NCBI RefSeq assembly: GCF_000703165.1
Contig: NZ_JNLQ01000002.1
Location: 2,666,001-2,730,000, forward strand
Length of the DNA: 64,000 nucleotides
Direction of reading: 5' to 3'
Source: Butyrivibrio sp. AE3004
GTDB lineage: Bacteria > Bacillota > Clostridia > Lachnospirales > Lachnospiraceae
This document shows, piece by piece, positions 36,239 to 45,392 of this stretch. The position numbers and the translations under genes were made by a program. Within the stretch, counting starts at the first letter, position 1, and each line of letters begins with the position of its first letter. The notes below the pieces were generated by a model. It was not told the origin of the DNA, ran no database searches, and saw only the letters and a list, made by a program, of their open reading frames with translations.

Positions 36239-38179
36239 TTACTTCATGTATTTCTCATACCATTGCTGGAAATTGAAGAAACTCCAGGACAGTTTTGAGA
36301 AATTCGCTCCTGTTGCGGGACCTCCATCACCCTTTTCAAGATAGTTCCTTATAAAGTGTGAGGTATACTCCGCATTGAAAACTTCCTGTCTCTTAAGGAA
36401 GTTCACATCACTGTAGTCAATCAGTTTGTCACGAAGAGGCCCCCTAAGCCATGCGTCCATGGGAACACCGAAGCCCTTCTTCGGTCTGTCAAGCAGCTCT
36501 CTTGGTATGTAATCATATGCAATATCCTTAAGGATATGCTTCTTATCGCCGTTCATAAATTTGTATTTATGCGGTATGGAGAAGCTGTACTCCATAACCT
36601 CTGTATCCATGATAGGACATCTGCACTCAAGCGAATACTTCATGGATGCCCTGTCCATTTTAACAAGAATATCCCCCGGAAGATAAGTGTCCATATCAAG
36701 AAGCATTCGCCTTATCTGCCAGTCAGAAACTCCGTAAGAGGATTCAATCGGATATTTGCATGGGTAAAGTCCGCTTTTGCCAAAATCGCCATTCAAATAA
36801 CGGTCTATTGAAATTCTCTCATCCATCTCCTCTTTGCCTGTGATAAACGCATGAGCAGACAAAATATAGCTGGGTGATGAAAACTGGGTTTTCGTCTCAG
36901 GATTCCTGTTATCAGCAACCACCTGAACTCTGAAGGGCATCTTCTTAAGAAGTTTTTCACTTCCAAAGTGAAACTGTCCCACTCCGTTTACTATAGCCCC
37001 GGGGATATCAAGTTTTTGTGCCTGAGCTACATTCTCATAAATATTATATCCGCAGAAAAACTCATCTCCGCCGTCTCCCGACAGAGCAACCGTAACCTTC
37101 TGCCTTGCAAGCTTGCAGACAAGCATTGTGGGTATCTCTGACTCATCCGCAAAAGGCTCATCATAATAAGCAGGAATGCTCTCAACAAGATCAAGCATTT
37201 CCGATTCATCAATATAAAGCTCTGTGTGATCGGTTCCCAGATGGTCTGCTACTTTCCTTGCAAACTCCGCCTCATTATACTCCGGAACGTTAAATCCGAT
37301 GCTGAAGGTCTTTACCGGTTCCTTGCTGTTTTCCTGTGCAAGAGCGGTTATAAGTGATGAATCATAGCCTCCGGATAAAAATGCACCAAGAGGCACATCC
37401 GCTATCATCCTGTCTGCAACGGATTTCTGAAGACGCTTTTTAAGACCGGACTTTGCTTCCTCGTAAGACTCCACCTGATTTGCGGCATTTTTCTTATAAG
37501 CGGTCTTTATGTCCCAGTACTTATACTTTGTGGTATTTCCGTTGTTGAAAATAATCATTTGCCCCGGTTCAACCTGATATACATTCTCAAAAATACTCTC
37601 CGGAGCATTTATATACTGCTGATAAAGATATCTCGGAATGATAGCCTTTCTGATTTCGGGCTTAAAGCCGGGACACTTCATTATTGGTTTAAGTTCAGAT
37701 CCAAACACCAGATTGACGTTATCGAGCCAGTAATAAAGCGGCTTTTTTCCTATTCTGTCACGAACAAGATAAACATCCTGTGTTTCTCTGTCATAAAGGG
37801 CTATTGCAAACATACCGTGAATGTGGTCTGCAAATTTGGCGCCCCACTTAAGATATCCCGCAAGAATAACCTCTGTATCACAGGTAGATTTAAAGGGATA
37901 ACCTTTCAGTTCTTCTTTAAGTTCAAGAAAGTTATATATCTCTCCGTTAAAAACGACAGAAATCCTGCCATCTTCCGTAGACATGGGCTGATGCCCAAGG
38001 GGCGAAAGATCCAGGATTGAAAGTCGTCTCTGTGCAAATCCTATCACGTATCCGTCTTTACCGGGATAAAGCTCAACACCATTATCATCAGGCCCCCTGT
38101 GAATCATGGTGTCATTCATGGCTGTAAGCTCATCCTCAGTTATTCTGTTTCTGGATATATATCCGCAAATTCCGCACAT
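36239..38179 (-). CDS. asnB: Glutamine-hydrolysing asparagine synthase family amidotransferase
   Basis: 646 residues. After removal of Met, Cys2 (MCGICGYIS) is the glutaminase nucleophile, followed by MIHRGPDDNG and the glutaminase-channel motif SVVFNGEIYNF. The synthetase half has the PP-loop FLSGGYDSSLITALA and the later DMDTYLPGDILVKMDRASM. Either it makes asparagine, or, given its position between GT4 genes and near a UDP-HexNAc dehydrogenase, it amidates the carboxyl of a sugar acid such as GalNAcA, as WbpS-like paralogues are proposed to do. The sequence does not decide. AAAGGAG lies 6 bases before the ATG. Confidence 0.9.
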   Translation of the reverse strand: MCGICGYISRNRITEDELTAMNDTMIHRGPDDNGVELYPGKDGYVIGFAQRRLSILDLSPLGHQPMSTEDGRISVVFNGEIYNFLELKEELKGYPFKSTCDTEVILAGYLKWGAKFADHIHGMFAIALYDRETQDVYLVRDRIGKKPLYYWLDNVNLVFGSELKPIMKCPGFKPEIRKAIIPRYLYQQYINAPESIFENVYQVEPGQMIIFNNGNTTKYKYWDIKTAYKKNAANQVESYEEAKSGLKKRLQKSVADRMIADVPLGAFLSGGYDSSLITALAQENSKEPVKTFSIGFNVPEYNEAEFARKVADHLGTDHTELYIDESEMLDLVESIPAYYDEPFADESEIPTMLVCKLARQKVTVALSGDGGDEFFCGYNIYENVAQAQKLDIPGAIVNGVGQFHFGSEKLLKKMPFRVQVVADNRNPETKTQFSSPSYILSAHAFITGKEEMDERISIDRYLNGDFGKSGLYPCKYPIESSYGVSDWQIRRMLLDMDTYLPGDILVKMDRASMKYSLECRCPIMDTEVMEYSFSIPHKYKFMNGDKKHILKDIAYDYIPRELLDRPKKGFGVPMDAWLRGPLRDKLIDYSDVNFLKRQEVFNAEYTSHFIRNYLEKGDGGPATGANFSKLSWSFFNFQQWYEKYMK

Positions 38180-38285
38180 AGGCTGCTCCTTTTCCGGTTA
38201 GTATTGTATTAAGCGTCATTTTGAAGGAGAAAGGCTTCTTGATAATGTATGATGTTATGGACAAAATTTAGTTTTACCATTGCCA

Positions 38286-39389
38286 TCATCGAATCGGAAT
38301 GACCTCCTCAAGGAATTCCTTCCACTGCTCATACACAGTCTCGGAGTTTGCTATATCATACACCTTGGCTGCTTCAATGCCAAAGCGTTTTGCCATTTCC
38401 TTATCTTCAATCAGACGGCAGATTCTGTCCGCAAGAGCATCTGCATCTCCCACCGGCACAAGAAATCCGTTTTCGCCGTCCCTGATAACAGTTCTTGGTC
38501 CTCCGGGAGGACAATCAGTAGAAACAACAGGCATTCCCATAGCCATTGCTTCAAGCAGAGAGTTGGGAAATCCCTCGTAATCAGAGCTGTAGGCATATAC
38601 CTCACCCTTTGGTATTTCCGCATCTATATGACTGCAGGGGCCCATCAAAAAGATGAATTCCTCCGCATTATTATCCGCTATCTTCTTTTCAAGCTTCTCC
38701 TTAGTTCCGTCCTCTGAGCCGCCACCGTAGATTCTAAGCACATAATCAGGATGTCTCTCATGAACCTTTAAAAAGGCATCACACAGCATCAGCTGGTTTT
38801 TAAAATCCACAAGCCTCGCATGATGGACCACTGCCTTATCCGGAGTCAAAGGATGAGCTACTCCGTGGTATTTTGCATTTATGGGGTTAAGTATTACCCT
38901 TGAATTATCCTGCAAATAAGGCTTAAAGAAAGCTTTTTGCTCATCTGTCTGGAAAACACAGCCTGCTGCCCTTGGGAAGAGCCACTTTATCTGTATCTTG
39001 TCGGAAAATGCGTCATAATTTCCCACAGGATTTATGCGAACGGATATCACCGTAGGTGTGTTTGTCTTTTTGCTTGCCATAAGAGCTCTGTAATTGGCTC
39101 TGTGGGCAAAGGCCACGAGAACATCGGGTCTGAACTCGTCAAGGAATTCTTCGAGGTACTTTACCCTTAACAGGAACTTCTGAACTCGTCCCTTTTTCTC
39201 ATCGCCCTCTCTAAGCCCCACATGTATTCTTCTTATTCTGGCATCGAGTGTGAATTCATTTTCATCAAACCACTCTGTTGCTATATATACTTTATACCCC
39301 GACCTGGCAAACTGATTTGCAAGGTTACTTACAACTCTCTCAGCTCCGCCCTGTCCAAGGCTGTTCAAATGAAATGCAATTTTCTTCAT
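38286..39389 (-). CDS. GT4 family glycosyltransferase
   Basis: 367 residues. It opens KKIAFHLNSLGQGGAERVVSN and has AYSSDYEGFPNSLLEAMAMG in the donor domain, with VSTDCPPGGPRTVI after it. GT-B fold, cytoplasmic. No strong ribosome site precedes its ATG (GATATAACT), so it may depend on translation of the gene before it, 34 bases away. Resembles 34970-36223 and may be an ancient duplicate. Confidence 0.9.
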   Translation of the reverse strand: MKKIAFHLNSLGQGGAERVVSNLANQFARSGYKVYIATEWFDENEFTLDARIRRIHVGLREGDEKKGRVQKFLLRVKYLEEFLDEFRPDVLVAFAHRANYRALMASKKTNTPTVISVRINPVGNYDAFSDKIQIKWLFPRAAGCVFQTDEQKAFFKPYLQDNSRVILNPINAKYHGVAHPLTPDKAVVHHARLVDFKNQLMLCDAFLKVHERHPDYVLRIYGGGSEDGTKEKLEKKIADNNAEEFIFLMGPCSHIDAEIPKGEVYAYSSDYEGFPNSLLEAMAMGMPVVSTDCPPGGPRTVIRDGENGFLVPVGDADALADRICRLIEDKEMAKRFGIEAAKVYDIANSETVYEQWKEFLEEVIPIR

Positions 39390-39423
39390 AGTTATATCAT
39401 TTTATCGCACAACCGGGTTGTTA

Positions 39424-40656
39424 TCAAACCTTATCAAGAATTCTGTGCAGGTCCTCCGCATATTTCTTGGGGTCATAGGACAAAGCTCTCTCATAGGCCT
39501 TTGTGCCATAGCTCTTCATTTTTTCTTCATCAGAGATCATCCTTAAAATTCCCTCCGCAAGAAGCTTATCACCTTCAGTGATATTTGAGGCATTAAGATC
39601 CGTGCGTGCATCCATATCGGGAACAATGATTCCAAACTCTCCCTCTATTATCTTACCGGTGGATGAGCCGTCAGGTCTCTTTGCAATCAGCTCCTTATAT
39701 TCCTTCTCATTTAGAAGAATTTCCCTGGGCCCCGTCTTGCAGTCTGCTGCCACACAGGGTTTCCCCAGAGCCATAGCCTCAAGGATCGCATTCGGAAATC
39801 CTTCATGGTTTGAGCTTAAAACATACAGGTCTGCCGAATCAACAAACGGGAAAGGATTCTTCTGTAGTCCGGGGAAAAATACCTTTTTCCCGACTCCAAG
39901 GTCATCAGCAAGCTTTTTAAGCCCGCTAAAATCACCCGTCCCGACAATCATAAGTCTGGCCTTAGGATACTGCCTTGCAACTATTGAAAAGGCTTTTATC
40001 AGATGCCAGAATCCCTTTATATAATCCTGTCTGCCAACCGAAATCATGGTAAACGCGTCGTCACTTAAATTATCAGCAACCTTTCCGCCACCAAAGATAT
40101 CCTCTGCAGCCAAAAAGTTTTTCTTTTCCTTTGCTTTTTCACGAATCATGGCAACATCAAGAGGATTGTAAATATAACTGCTCTTTTCATAATTGTAATC
40201 GCGAAGAAGCTCTCTCATGATTTCCTTCGAGCAGGAGAGCACCTGATCCGCTTTCTTACAAAAAAGTCTGACCTCTTTCTTATTCTCCATATCCGTTGAG
40301 CATCTAAGTCCCGTCAGAACCTTTGCCCTGTTGCCATATTGCGACAGAACATTTACATAGTTTGCGCTTGAGCCAAAGCTGTAGGAAATGTCTATGTTAT
40401 GGCTTTTCTTATAACTACTGACCTTCCTTACTCTTCTAAGAACATTTATCACCTTACCTGCTTTTCCGAATTTCCTGGTTGCAGGCACATTGATATTCAC
40501 AACATCAAGTCCTGTGACATCGTAGTTAATATCCTTATCTGAAAAGATCAGGATTGTTACCCTATAATATTTTTGCATTAACCTTGCCGTAGCAACACAG
40601 ACTCTCTCGAACCCGCCCTGATGCAGCATAGGTACCATTAGTAAAAGACGCTTCAT
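39424..40656 (-). CDS. GT4 family glycosyltransferase
   Basis: 410 residues. The N-terminal loop is LLMVPMLHQGGFERVCVATA, the donor domain ISVGRQDYIKGFWHLIKAF, and the E-x7-E motif lies in LSSNHEGFPNAILEAMALG. A loop of about 20 residues near 325 is inserted after CKTGPREILLNEKEY. Start and previous stop overlap by 4 bases (ATGA), so it is translationally coupled to the GT4 before it. Sugar specificity unknown. Confidence 0.9.
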   Translation of the reverse strand: MKRLLLMVPMLHQGGFERVCVATARLMQKYYRVTILIFSDKDINYDVTGLDVVNINVPATRKFGKAGKVINVLRRVRKVSSYKKSHNIDISYSFGSSANYVNVLSQYGNRAKVLTGLRCSTDMENKKEVRLFCKKADQVLSCSKEIMRELLRDYNYEKSSYIYNPLDVAMIREKAKEKKNFLAAEDIFGGGKVADNLSDDAFTMISVGRQDYIKGFWHLIKAFSIVARQYPKARLMIVGTGDFSGLKKLADDLGVGKKVFFPGLQKNPFPFVDSADLYVLSSNHEGFPNAILEAMALGKPCVAADCKTGPREILLNEKEYKELIAKRPDGSSTGKIIEGEFGIIVPDMDARTDLNASNITEGDKLLAEGILRMISDEEKMKSYGTKAYERALSYDPKKYAEDLHRILDKV

Positions 40657-41933
40657 TCAAATTTCCCTGTAAGATAAAACTGTTGCATAATCTGTGCCTG
40701 AGTACGCACATCAAAACCTGCATCCTTTATCATCTCATTGATGCGCTCAGAGGAAGCCTCTCTGTCACCGATAGGAAGAAGCTCCTCATCCTCTGCAGTG
40801 CTCTCTTCATAATCACGGAGCATCAGATCATTGAGGATTTTTCTCGCCCATACCGCAGGAAATTCCTCTATACTCATCCTGCTGACAAGAGGTGTGATAT
40901 CAACCTCCGGCGTTATACTGTCTGAAATAAGGCACTGAAGTCCCGCAGACTGCGCTTCAACCACAGTTCCCGGAAGCCCTTCATACCTTGACGGAAACAG
41001 GAAATAATCCATAGCCTGATAATACTCATTTGCATTGGATTTATTGCCGCAAAAGATAACGTGCTTCTCAATATGAAGATCAACCGCAAGCTGCTTCATC
41101 GTATCCATAAGAGATCCCTCTCCCAGCATAAGAAGACGTATTCTCATCCCGTGAAGCATATTGAAGGAATTTGAGTCATCATGATTCAGAATTCTTAAAA
41201 ACTCCGCAAAAACCTTAAGCAGATATTCATGATTTTTAGCATAATGAAATCTTCCCACATGCCCTATGACAATTGCGTTTGATAATCCAAGCTCCTGCCT
41301 TATTCTGTTTCTGATCTCCGGATTGTATGTAAATCTTCTAAGATCTATGGCATTGGGAATTATTCTGACCTGTCCTTCATCTGTCATCGTATCTCCGAAA
41401 ACAGATCTTGCAGCATTCTCAGTACATGCAAACCTAAGATCGCAGGTCTCTGTCTTTGCCAAAGGACTTCTGATTATTCTGGTCACAACACCCTTAATTC
41501 CGGGATCAACTCCGGCGCTCCTTGCGTGAGCAATAGTCGTTCCTATTCCGCAGGTCTTGGCTATAGGAAGATAAATTGAAGCGGTACTTGTCATATGTCC
41601 CTGCACCATCTTCCACTCGCCTCTGTGCTGCATAAAAAACATGCGGATGGCATTTCTGTAATCCCTGGCATTTGTTCCGTGAAATCTCGGTATAGCATAA
41701 ATATTTCCGCCAAGTTTTTTTACGGTAGCATCAAAATAATCCGGTTCCCTGACCGCCATAAGTTCATCGGATGTAGGGCATTTTTTACCTGTAGCCTCCG
41801 GATTTGCATGCACCAAAAAATCGAACTGCACACGTTCTCTGTCAATATGTCTGTACAGATCCATGATGCGGCTCTCAGCTCCTCCAAGTCCAAGTGTTCC
41901 AAAAACATGCAATATTCTAATCGGTTTAGCCAT
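40653..41933 (-). CDS. GT4 family glycosyltransferase
   Basis: 426 residues from the ATG at 41931-41933, chosen over a GTG 9 bases earlier because AGGTGG lies 5 bases upstream. It opens PIRILHVFGTLGLGGAESRIM, has IGHVGRFHYAKNHEYLLKVF, and then FPSRYEGLPGTVVEAQSAGL. This is the EpsF/CapM-like branch common in Firmicutes exopolysaccharide loci. It begins 2 bases after the deacetylase-like gene. Confidence 0.9.
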   Translation of the reverse strand: MAKPIRILHVFGTLGLGGAESRIMDLYRHIDRERVQFDFLVHANPEATGKKCPTSDELMAVREPDYFDATVKKLGGNIYAIPRFHGTNARDYRNAIRMFFMQHRGEWKMVQGHMTSTASIYLPIAKTCGIGTTIAHARSAGVDPGIKGVVTRIIRSPLAKTETCDLRFACTENAARSVFGDTMTDEGQVRIIPNAIDLRRFTYNPEIRNRIRQELGLSNAIVIGHVGRFHYAKNHEYLLKVFAEFLRILNHDDSNSFNMLHGMRIRLLMLGEGSLMDTMKQLAVDLHIEKHVIFCGNKSNANEYYQAMDYFLFPSRYEGLPGTVVEAQSAGLQCLISDSITPEVDITPLVSRMSIEEFPAVWARKILNDLMLRDYEESTAEDEELLPIGDREASSERINEMIKDAGFDVRTQAQIMQQFYLTGKFE

Positions 41934-41935
41934 TG

Positions 41936-42736
41936 TTACCACCTTTTATGCACGGCGATATATTTAAAGCGTGCCATCAGATATTCTTTGATTCCCTGAA
42001 GCTCTGATGCTTCCACAGGCTCCTTCATAAGCCAGTCATCCCAGCTCACTACCTTGCCCGATTCGAATACCTTCTCGTAATACGCAAAATCATCCCCATT
42101 TAATGTGTTCGTATGAATAACGAAAGTCGTATAACCCTCACTCTCATCCTTCAGCACCTGATCTTTTCTGAAGGATATAGGATAAAAAGTAAGATCAAAC
42201 CTTCTGTAAGCCTGTTTGCCAAAGCCGTCCGTCACTCTCCTGAAGCCGTTCTCCGCAAGGGCCTTCAAGGTATTTTTGTCATAGCTGTGACTTGGTGCCA
42301 TAAAAAAGTCTGTTGCTATGCCGTGACTTCCAAGTATCTCTTTACCCTCAGCTATCATTCTGCTCTGTTTTCCCGGATCGATCCCCGCAAATTCAGACTG
42401 CTTGTTGAGCGGAAGAAGGCCTCCCTTCTTCGTCGTGTAAACATGATGAAGACCATGCATGGCAATTATCCAGCCTTCTGTCTGAAGATTTCTCACAAGA
42501 TGCCAGAAGGGATAATCCTTCTCTTTTATCTTATCATCCACATCGAAAACTTTGTTCCTTTGTGTGATATTGTCCTTTTCTTCATCCTCGTGTGCTTCCA
42601 GCTTTGGATCTCTGTTTTCCGGAACAACACCAATAAGAGGCCTTATATGATATTCATCCAAAAGCCTCTTGAATCGTCTGAACTTCCCCATATCCATTCC
42701 CGGAGAAATGTCATCTAATCTGATTACTATCTTCAT
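41936..42736 (-). CDS. Polysaccharide deacetylase-like protein (DUF2334/NodB superfamily)
   Basis: 266 residues. MKIVIRLDDISPGMD carries the paired metal-binding aspartates (8-9), WIIAMHGLHHVYTT the histidine pair, and FFMAPSHSYDKNTLKAL the next strand motif of the superfamily. No signal peptide or membrane anchor, so unlike secreted PgdA enzymes it should act in the cytoplasm, perhaps on a lipid-linked N-acetyl sugar or nucleotide sugar. Its ribosome site is weak and partly inside a hairpin (42745-42767), which may limit its translation. Confidence 0.8.
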   Translation of the reverse strand: MKIVIRLDDISPGMDMGKFRRFKRLLDEYHIRPLIGVVPENRDPKLEAHEDEEKDNITQRNKVFDVDDKIKEKDYPFWHLVRNLQTEGWIIAMHGLHHVYTTKKGGLLPLNKQSEFAGIDPGKQSRMIAEGKEILGSHGIATDFFMAPSHSYDKNTLKALAENGFRRVTDGFGKQAYRRFDLTFYPISFRKDQVLKDESEGYTTFVIHTNTLNGDDFAYYEKVFESGKVVSWDDWLMKEPVEASELQGIKEYLMARFKYIAVHKRW

Positions 42737-42744
42737 ACAACAAC

Positions 42745-42767
42745 GCCGCCACTTTTACGGTGACGGC
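42745..42767 (-). promoter_or_regulatory. GC-rich hairpin just upstream of the deacetylase-like gene
   Basis: GCCGTCAC-CGTAAAA-GTGGCGGC forms an 8-bp stem (one G-U) on the transcript. It ends 8 bases before the ATG, with GTTGTTGT after it. The 3' arm covers the only G-rich stretch that could serve as a ribosome site. It could be a weak terminator, a processing site or a translation brake; a U-run is lacking. Confidence 0.5.
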
Positions 42768-42836
42768 ATCCCCCTGGTTTTATAGCTATAATTTATCTTT
42801 AAATGCTCAGCATTTCGATAAGAAATACCACTTTTA

Positions 42837-44153
42837 TTACAATCTCCAATAGCTGAACTCTGAACTGTCGAAACTGTTCTTATCGTAAATTCCCTTAACG
42901 TCAAGGAATACTCTCTTCTTATGTTCAGGATTATACCACTTTTTAATCTCATCTGTTGTAATTCCAAGGAACTCCTCATGTGCAACCGCCATGATAACAG
43001 CATCCATATTCTTTACAGCATCCATACTGTCAAAGGTAATGCCATAAAGTCTCTTAGCTTCAGCGCTGTCAGCCTCGGGATCCACTACCACAGGATCGAT
43101 TCCGTATTCCTTAAGTTCATTGTATATATCAATAACTTTAGTATTACGTGTATCCGGGCAGTTCTCCTTGAAGGTGAATCCAAGGATTGCAACCTTCGCG
43201 TTCTTTACGTTAAGGTCCTGTGCAATAAGGTTCTTCACACATGACTCTGCGATATATTTACCCATATCATCGTTTATACGGCGGCCTGAAAGGATGATCT
43301 GGCTGTGATAACCAAGCTCCTCAGCCTTATATGTAAGATAATAGGGATCAACTCCTATGCAGTGTCCTCCTACAAGACCTGGTCTGAAATTCAGGAAATT
43401 CCACTTTGTTCCTGCTGCTTCAAGCACGCTCTTGGTGTCAATTCCCATCTTGTGGAAGATCATTGAAAGTTCGTTCATGAAGGCAATGTTGATATCTCTC
43501 TGGCTGTTCTCGATAACCTTTGCAGCCTCTGCGACCTTAATGCTGTCAGCTTCATGAACACCTGCAAGAGCAACAAGCTTATATACGTTTGCAACTTCCT
43601 CAAGTGTCTCCTTGTCCATACCGGATACGATCTTTACGATCGTCTCAAGCCTGTGTACCTTATCACCGGGGTTGATACGCTCAGGTGAATATCCAACCTT
43701 GAAATCAACGCCGCACTTAAGTCCTGATTCAGCCTCAAGAATCGGAACACAGATATCCTCTGTAACTCCCGGGTAAACAGTAGACTCATATACAACTATT
43801 GAACCCTTTGTAAGATATTTTCCCAGAGTTCTGCTGGCACTCTCAACAGGAGTAAGATCCGGTGTGTGGTCATTGTTAACCGGAGTGGGAACTGCCACGA
43901 TATGGAATCTGCACTCCTTAAGCTTCTCAGGATCAGCCGTGAATTCAACCGCTGTCTCCTTAATAGCGTCATCTCCCACTTCTCTTGTAGGATCGATTCC
44001 GTTTTTATAAAGCGCAACCTTCTCAGCATTGAAGTCATATCCTACAACTTTAATCTTCTTTGCAAAGGCAACCGCAATCGGCATACCTACATATCCAAGT
44101 CCTACTAATGAAAGTTTTTCTTCTCCTGCAAGGAGCTTTTTATACAAACTCAT
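42837..44153 (-). CDS. UDP-HexNAc 6-dehydrogenase (WbpA/TviB-like nucleotide-sugar dehydrogenase)
   Basis: 438 residues, the usual family length. The N-terminal NAD loop is LVGLGYVGMPIAVAFAKK; VYESTVYPGVTEDICVP and YSPERINPGDKVHRL follow. The catalytic Cys is in VGGHCIGVDPYYLTYK. The PGDKVHRLETIVKIVSG stretch is typical of WbpA/TviB enzymes, which oxidise UDP-GlcNAc (or UDP-GalNAc) to the uronic acid, rather than of UDP-glucose dehydrogenase. It would supply an N-acetyl-hexosaminuronic acid for the repeat unit. AGAGGTTGGATAA precedes the ATG. The 135-base gap upstream could hold a promoter but none is clear. Confidence 0.88.
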   Translation of the reverse strand: MSLYKKLLAGEEKLSLVGLGYVGMPIAVAFAKKIKVVGYDFNAEKVALYKNGIDPTREVGDDAIKETAVEFTADPEKLKECRFHIVAVPTPVNNDHTPDLTPVESASRTLGKYLTKGSIVVYESTVYPGVTEDICVPILEAESGLKCGVDFKVGYSPERINPGDKVHRLETIVKIVSGMDKETLEEVANVYKLVALAGVHEADSIKVAEAAKVIENSQRDINIAFMNELSMIFHKMGIDTKSVLEAAGTKWNFLNFRPGLVGGHCIGVDPYYLTYKAEELGYHSQIILSGRRINDDMGKYIAESCVKNLIAQDLNVKNAKVAILGFTFKENCPDTRNTKVIDIYNELKEYGIDPVVVDPEADSAEAKRLYGITFDSMDAVKNMDAVIMAVAHEEFLGITTDEIKKWYNPEHKKRVFLDVKGIYDKNSFDSSEFSYWRL

Positions 44154-44288
44154 TTATCCAACCTCTTTATTTTATTATTTAGCAGTATTTAGTATTCTAT
44201 ATAAATGTCTTCCACAACCTATTATACTATGTATGTCAACTTAAGGACTTTTCGTAATAAACACTTATTACTTATAATACTTATCACT

Positions 44289-45392
44289 TTAAGAACTTAT
44301 TTTCTTAAGTTCTTTCTTGTACGCATCAATAACTATCTGCCTGTCAAAATATTTCTCTATATAATCACGTGCACATCTTCCCATATGACGACGCTCATCT
44401 TCAGTTAGCGAGAGCATCTTCTTAATTGAAGAAACCAGTGAATCCGCGCTCTTAGCATCAAATGTAAAGCCGCTCTTTCCCGGATCAAGAGCCTCTATGC
44501 AGCCGTGGATATTCGAACACAAAAGAGGTCTTCCGCAGGCAGCTGCTTCCAGAAGAACGTTTGACATTCCCTCATGATATGAAGGATGCACGATCACATG
44601 ACTCTTTGCCATAACCGGCTCAACAGTATCCAAATGTCCGTGATAGGATAGCCTTCCTTTTTCCTCAAGAGCCTTTATCTGTGGCTCATAAACTGCTCTC
44701 TCGTCCTCCTCGAACTCTCCCACAAGATCAAAGTGCACGTTCTCATACTCCCCGGAAATCCTGTCTGCAGCTTCAAGGTACTCGGCGATTCCCTTATCCT
44801 TCATGACCCTTATTACCGCAAGAAAATGAATTCCCTCAGCCTCATCCGGATATTCATGAAAAGGATGGTCATTTAAATTTACACCCGACCCCGGCAAAAG
44901 GCCGCTGTTTTTCCTCGCAACGCCTCTGTCCTGCATGAACTTTCTGTTTCTCTCGTTCTGGAAAAAGACCTTATTTGCGCGGGATGTAGCGGTTTTGTAT
45001 AAACCTATCAGAACCTTGCTCATCATTCCGCCGTTTTCAATAGCTACTCCAAGTCCTGTAATATTACAAATGTAGGGTGTTCTTGTAAGCTTGCAGGCAA
45101 GTCCCCCGTATATATTGGGCTTTATAGTATATGTAAGAACAACCTGCGGCTTTTCTCTTCTTATCATTTTTCTGTAACCCTTAAAAAGTCCATAGTCCTG
45201 CACCGGGTTACTTCCGTGCCTCGAAAGAGGTGTTTCTATAATTCTAGTACAATATTCTCTTAGCTTTACACAGTTCTCATCCGGAGGAACAGAGATCAAA
45301 ACCTCATGTCCCGCATCCAGAAATGACTTTAAAAGCTCTTTTCTGAAAAGCCAAAGACCATTGGCATAATTTGACAGTATCAGTATTTTCAT
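44289..45392 (-). CDS. GT4 family glycosyltransferase (PglA-like)
   Basis: 367 residues. It opens MKILILSNYANGLWLFRKEL and has YTIKPNIYGGLACK, ICNITGLGVAIENGG and the donor motif HPSYHEGMSNVLLEAAACG. These fit the GT4 branch that adds the second sugar onto an undecaprenyl-PP-linked HexNAc and is encoded beside PglC-like transferases. That is exactly its context here: PglC-like, ATP-grasp, then this gene. It overlaps the ATP-grasp stop by 4 bases. Confidence 0.9.
   Translation of the reverse strand: MKILILSNYANGLWLFRKELLKSFLDAGHEVLISVPPDENCVKLREYCTRIIETPLSRHGSNPVQDYGLFKGYRKMIRREKPQVVLTYTIKPNIYGGLACKLTRTPYICNITGLGVAIENGGMMSKVLIGLYKTATSRANKVFFQNERNRKFMQDRGVARKNSGLLPGSGVNLNDHPFHEYPDEAEGIHFLAVIRVMKDKGIAEYLEAADRISGEYENVHFDLVGEFEEDERAVYEPQIKALEEKGRLSYHGHLDTVEPVMAKSHVIVHPSYHEGMSNVLLEAAACGRPLLCSNIHGCIEALDPGKSGFTFDAKSADSLVSSIKKMLSLTEDERRHMGRCARDYIEKYFDRQIVIDAYKKELKKISS

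Noticed and set aside
44221..44239. TTGACA and TATAAT on the minus strand upstream of the UDP-HexNAc dehydrogenase.
   Set aside because: Both hexamers are perfect but only 7 bases separate them, far too few for a sigma-A promoter, and no -35 lies 16-18 bases from the TATAAT.
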